This document shows, piece by piece, positions 29,189 through 32,410 of a DNA stretch of 32,410 bases. The stretch spans positions 1-32,410 of the forward strand of contig PKVY01000122.1 in the NCBI GenBank assembly GCA_003131625.1, read 5' to 3'. Positions within the stretch are counted from its first letter, which is position 1, and every line of letters starts with the position of its first letter. Made by a program: the position numbers and the translations under genes. The notes beneath the pieces were generated by a model that saw only the letters and a list, made by a program, of their open reading frames with translations, had not been told where the DNA came from and made no database searches. This DNA is from Acidobacterium sp. GTDB taxonomy: Bacteria; Acidobacteriota; Terriglobia; Terriglobales; Acidobacteriaceae.

Positions 29189-31903
29189 TCACAGCCGCTC
29201 GAGCTGCGCGAATTTCTCCACCAGCTTTTTCACTCCGAATCCTGAAAATTGTACAGTAATCTTCGCGTCTTCCCCGTCGCCCTCACGCCGGAACACAACG
29301 CCCTCGCCGTATTTCGGATGTCGCACCCGCTGCCCGCTCCTGAATCCCTTCGCTCCCGTGGGCTCCGGAACATCAAGCTTCGGCCTGGCCGCTTTCCCCG
29401 GCGCACCCCCCCGTCCCGAGAAAAACTGAGCAATGTTGTCCGCTGAGCCGGCAGGCGGATTCACCACCCGCCGTCCGAACCGCCCCGGCTGCCCCGCCCG
29501 GTGCGGCGCGCTCTGGTCCTCGTCTTCGTAGCTGTAATGGCGCGCGCCAGAATCGTCGCCGCTGTTGCGGCCAAAGCGCGACGGCTGCTCCGCATAGCTC
29601 GCTGCGTACCCGCCCCAGTTCGTCGCCCGCGTCCGCCCGCCGCTCAGGTCCTCGATCAGATGCTGCGGAATCTCCTCCAGAAACCGCGACGCAATCGTCG
29701 CCTCCGGCATGTCATTGCCGTAGCGCCGCCGATAGCGCGCGCGCGTCAGCACCAGCGAATCCATCGCCCGCGTCAGCCCCACATAGCAAAGCCGCCGCTC
29801 CTCCTCCATCTGTGGCGGATCGTTCAGCGTCCGCGAGTGCGGAAACAATCCCTCTTCCAGCCCGGCCAGCACCACCAGCGGAAACTCCAGCCCCTTCGCC
29901 GAGTGCAGCGTCATCAGCGTCACGCGCGCCTCAGGATCGTACTGGTCCGCATCGCTCACCAGCGCTGCATGATCCAGAAACTCCGCCAGCGTCTCCCCGC
30001 GCTCCTGCGCGTCCTGCGCCGCATTCGCCAGCTCCTTCAGGTTCTCAATCCGCGAAAAAGCCTCCGGCGTCCCTTCCTCTTCGAGCGATCGAATGTACCC
30101 CGTCCGATCGATCAGGAACTTGATCATCTCCGGCAGCGTCGCCGCATCGCCCGGCTTCCGAAAACCCGGAACGGCCTCACCCTCGCCCTCCGCGGACGCC
30201 GCAGCATGCGGTACCACCGCCTCTTCTGCAGAAGGCGCAAACCGCGCCGGATCGAAATCCGCGCCCTCGCTCACAAAATCGTCGCCGCTGTCGTCGTGCG
30301 TCAGCGCCAGATGCCCTTGGGTGGCGTTGCCGAAATCGAAGCTGGTGTCCGCATCGGCCGACGCGGCCAAATCCGCAGCCACCTCTGGAGCAACATCCCC
30401 CGCCAGCTTTTCCGCGAACCCAGGAGCCATCATCGCCCGAGCGTCCTGAATGATCCGCTGAAACACATCCAGCGCCGCCAGCGAGCGCGAGGTCAGCAGC
30501 TGCTGATCGAGCGCGCGATCGATCGCCGTCCACACACTCGACCCCGTCTCCAGCGCAATCCGCTCCAGCGTCTCCATCGTCGTCTTGCCGATCCCCCGCG
30601 CCGGCACGTTCACCACCCGCTGCAGCGCAATCGAGTCGTGCGGATTCTGCACCAGCTTCAGATAGCTCAGCAGATCCTTGATCTCCGCGCGCTCGTAGAA
30701 CGAAAACCCGCCCACCATCGTGTAAGCGATGTTGTATCGCCGCATCGCCTCTTCCACCAGGCGCGACTGCGAATTGGTCCGGTACAGCACCGCGCACTTC
30801 GCCGCGTCCTGCTCCTCACCCGCCTTCCGCAAATATTTCTGGATCGTATCCGCGATGAACAGCGCCTCGTTCTCCCCATCCAGAGCCTCGTAGTAGCCGA
30901 TCAGCGCGCCGCCCTCGCGCGAAGTCCACAGCCGCTTGCCCTTCCGCATCGCGTTGCGCGCCACCACCGCCGACGCCGCTTCGAGAATGATCTGCGTCGA
31001 CCGGTAATTCTGCTCCAGCCGCACCGTCTTCGCGCCCGGAAAATCCTTCTCGAACTCCAGGATGTTGCGAATGTCCGCGCCCCGCCACGAATAAATGCTC
31101 TGATCCTCGTCGCCCACCACGCAGACGTTCTTGTCCTCGCCCGCCATCAGCTTCATCAGCTCGTATTGCGGCCGATTCGTATCCTGATATTCGTCGATCA
31201 GCAGCCACCGATAGCGCCGGTTGTACCGTTCCCGCACCTCCGATGAAACCTTCAGCACCCGCACCGCCTCCAGCAGCAGATCGTCGAAGTCCAGCGCGTT
31301 CGCCTTCCGCAGCTCCTTCCGGTATCCCTCGAAAATGTGCGCCACCCGCTCGCTCATCGGGTCCGCCGACTGCAGGTAGTACTCCTGCGGATCGATCATG
31401 TGGTTCTTCGCCCACGAAATCTTCCCGAGCACCACCCGCGGTGTCAGCTGCTTATCGTCGAGCCCCATCCGCCGCATCACCGCTTTCACCACCGCCTGCT
31501 GATCCGTCTCGTCGTAAATCGCAAATGATCTCGTCAGCCCCTCGTTGTTCCCGGGGTCCCCGGCGGGCCTGCTCGCTGGGGTGATCACCCGCAGCGCTTC
31601 GATATCCCGCCGCAACAGCCGCACGCAGAACGAGTGAAACGTCGAAATCAGCGGCTTCGCCAGCGAAGCGTGCCCCATCAGCCGCTCCACGCGCGCCGCC
31701 ATCTCGCCCGCCGCCTTATTGGTGAACGTCACCGCCAGAATCGAGTCCGGCGCAACGCCGCGCTGTTCGATCAGGTACGCAATCCGGTGCGTGATGACGC
31801 GCGTCTTCCCCGACCCCGCGCCGGCCAGGATGAGCACCGGCCCATCGAGGACCTCGACGGCTTCGCGCTGCTGCGGATTGAGCTTCTGGAGGAGAGGCTG
31901 CAA
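29189..31903 (-). CDS. pcrA: ATP-dependent DNA helicase PcrA/UvrD
   Basis: A 904-aa superfamily 1A helicase. It has the Q motif LNPQQREAV, Walker A AGAGSGKT (about 30-37), Walker B LLIDEYQDT, motif III VVGDEDQSIYSWRGA, motif IV EQNYRST, motif V TLMTLHSAKGLEFPLV and motif VI YVGLTRAMDSLVLTRA. The C-terminal domain (VRHPKYGEGVVFRREGDGED) is the Tudor-like RNA-polymerase-binding part of PcrA. It unwinds DNA 3' to 5' in repair and in clearing of stalled polymerase. An acidic, Ala/Asp-rich insertion of about 85 residues (about 500-585, SADADTSFDFGNATQ, later EGADFDPARFAPSAEE) makes it longer than the usual 720-740 aa. It starts with TTG at 31903. Confidence 0.93.
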   Translation of the reverse strand: MQPLLQKLNPQQREAVEVLDGPVLILAGAGSGKTRVITHRIAYLIEQRGVAPDSILAVTFTNKAAGEMAARVERLMGHASLAKPLISTFHSFCVRLLRRDIEALRVITPASRPAGDPGNNEGLTRSFAIYDETDQQAVVKAVMRRMGLDDKQLTPRVVLGKISWAKNHMIDPQEYYLQSADPMSERVAHIFEGYRKELRKANALDFDDLLLEAVRVLKVSSEVRERYNRRYRWLLIDEYQDTNRPQYELMKLMAGEDKNVCVVGDEDQSIYSWRGADIRNILEFEKDFPGAKTVRLEQNYRSTQIILEAASAVVARNAMRKGKRLWTSREGGALIGYYEALDGENEALFIADTIQKYLRKAGEEQDAAKCAVLYRTNSQSRLVEEAMRRYNIAYTMVGGFSFYERAEIKDLLSYLKLVQNPHDSIALQRVVNVPARGIGKTTMETLERIALETGSSVWTAIDRALDQQLLTSRSLAALDVFQRIIQDARAMMAPGFAEKLAGDVAPEVAADLAASADADTSFDFGNATQGHLALTHDDSGDDFVSEGADFDPARFAPSAEEAVVPHAAASAEGEGEAVPGFRKPGDAATLPEMIKFLIDRTGYIRSLEEEGTPEAFSRIENLKELANAAQDAQERGETLAEFLDHAALVSDADQYDPEARVTLMTLHSAKGLEFPLVVLAGLEEGLFPHSRTLNDPPQMEEERRLCYVGLTRAMDSLVLTRARYRRRYGNDMPEATIASRFLEEIPQHLIEDLSGGRTRATNWGGYAASYAEQPSRFGRNSGDDSGARHYSYEDEDQSAPHRAGQPGRFGRRVVNPPAGSADNIAQFFSGRGGAPGKAARPKLDVPEPTGAKGFRSGQRVRHPKYGEGVVFRREGDGEDAKITVQFSGFGVKKLVEKFAQLERL

Positions 31904-31958
31904 AGGGATTGGCTCTCCTCTATTTTAATCGCTCACCCGGCCTGTTAATTTTGCTGAT

Positions 31959-32410
31959 GTGCCCCTTCTCGCCGCGAGCGACCTCACGAAGATTTACGGC
32001 GGAAAAAGCGCCGCTCCCGTGGTTGACGGCGTCTCCTTCTCCATCGAGCGCGGCCAGACCCTGGGCCTCGTCGGCGAATCCGGCTCCGGCAAGAGCACCA
32101 TCGCCCGCATCGTCCTCGGCCTCGTCGAACCCACTTCCGGCTCCGTCTCCTTCGACGGTCACCCCGTCACCGGCGTCCCCCAATCCAAACTTCGCCCCCT
32201 CCGCCGCCGCGTGCAGCCCGTCTTTCAGGATCCATACGCCGCCCTCAATCCCCGCATGCGCGTCGAGCAAATCGTCACCGAGCCTCTCGTGATCCACGAA
32301 AAGCACTCCCGCGCCGAGCGCCGCCGCCGCTGTCAGGAACTCCTGCGCCAGGTCGGCCTCGACGACTCCGCCATGCCCCGTTATCCCCACGAATTCTCCG
32401 GCGGCCAGCG
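31959..32410 (+). CDS. Peptide-type ABC transporter ATP-binding protein (partial)
   Basis: The first 150 residues of an ABC ATPase are visible; the gene runs off the right edge. It has Walker [13 protein letters not shown], the Q-loop [13 protein letters not shown] and the start of the signature FSGGQ. The sequence is closest in style to DppF/OppF-type ATPases of oligopeptide importers, which energise uptake through a membrane permease pair. The start is GTG 31959, the first start in this frame with a family-like N-terminus ([13 protein letters not shown]); no clear ribosome-binding site is seen. It is divergent from pcrA with 55 bp between. Confidence 0.88.
   Translation, partial: MPLLAASDLTKIYGGKSAAPVVDGVSFSIERGQTLGLVGESGSGKSTIARIVLGLVEPTSGSVSFDGHPVTGVPQSKLRPLRRRVQPVFQDPYAALNPRMRVEQIVTEPLVIHEKHSRAERRRRCQELLRQVGLDDSAMPRYPHEFSGGQ

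Noticed and set aside
28803..29192. 129-codon - strand frame over the 51-aa basic protein
   Set aside because: Another frame of the same DNA; the 51-aa frame has a ribosome-binding site and a clean Lys/Arg-rich composition.
29501..31246. 581-codon + strand open frame opposite pcrA
   Set aside because: Arg/His/Pro-rich composition with no domain; it is the mirror of a strongly coding GC-rich gene with clear helicase motifs.
1..32410. CRISPR array or insertion sequence
   Set aside because: No regularly spaced direct repeats and no transposase ORF with terminal inverted repeats were seen on reading both strands.

Overview
The window looks like a chromosomal segment of an Acidobacteriota (Terriglobia-like) bacterium. 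The signs are GC-rich coding sequence, an Oar-type TonB-dependent receptor with a carboxypeptidase-regulatory N-terminus, and small basic and zinc-ribbon proteins of kinds I associate with that phylum. This placement is inference from protein style, not from a marker gene.

Layout. 1-2.7 kb: tail of a gene cut by the window edge, a RelE/ParE-like toxin domain fused to a UvrD-type helicase, and a small basic protein with its own promoter and terminator. 2.7-6.2 kb: an orphan PAS-GAF membrane sensor, a secreted two-domain alpha/beta hydrolase, and about 600 bp without a convincing gene. 6.2-7 kb: two small XRE regulators with palindromes in front of them. 7-23 kb: a lasso-peptide locus. It holds an ECF sigma factor and membrane anti-sigma, a TonB-dependent receptor and an AtxE2-like lasso-peptide isopeptidase on the + strand. 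Facing them on the - strand are B1 (PqqD-like recognition element), B2 (transglutaminase-like leader protease), C (asparagine-synthetase-like cyclase), a degenerate-Nudix/APH-kinase fusion, a 40-codon ORF with a near-perfect Shine-Dalgarno, and a 49-aa precursor. A large hairpin separates the precursor from the isopeptidase. Two divergent XRE regulators with related C-terminal modules lie just beyond B1. 22.5-25.2 kb: a zinc-ribbon protein, a LysR regulator, a possible 31-aa membrane peptide, an excisionase-like HTH protein and a tyrosine integrase lying against the 3' end of tRNA-Cys. The DNA left of the tRNA may therefore be an integrated island. 25.25-32.4 kb: tRNA-Cys, a 1-Cys peroxiredoxin, an exported hypothetical protein, an APC transporter, a 51-aa basic protein, a PcrA/UvrD helicase and the start of a peptide-type ABC ATPase.

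How the genes may work together. The lasso genes would bind the leader (B1), cut it (B2), close the ring (C) and perhaps phosphorylate the product (kinase). The + strand operon would import a lasso peptide through the receptor, linearise it with the isopeptidase, and couple uptake to transcription through sigma/anti-sigma. No ABC exporter is present. Split B1/B2, seen in Gram-positive lasso clusters, is combined here with the receptor/isopeptidase of proteobacterial ones.

The second unusual system is upstream of the peroxiredoxin. A short leader ORF with six consecutive Cys codons is followed by an intrinsic terminator whose 5' arm can also pair with the leader-coding RNA, the layout of a cysteine-responsive attenuator. 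tRNA-Cys lies downstream on the same strand, so charging of tRNA-Cys could control a transcript that includes tRNA-Cys itself.
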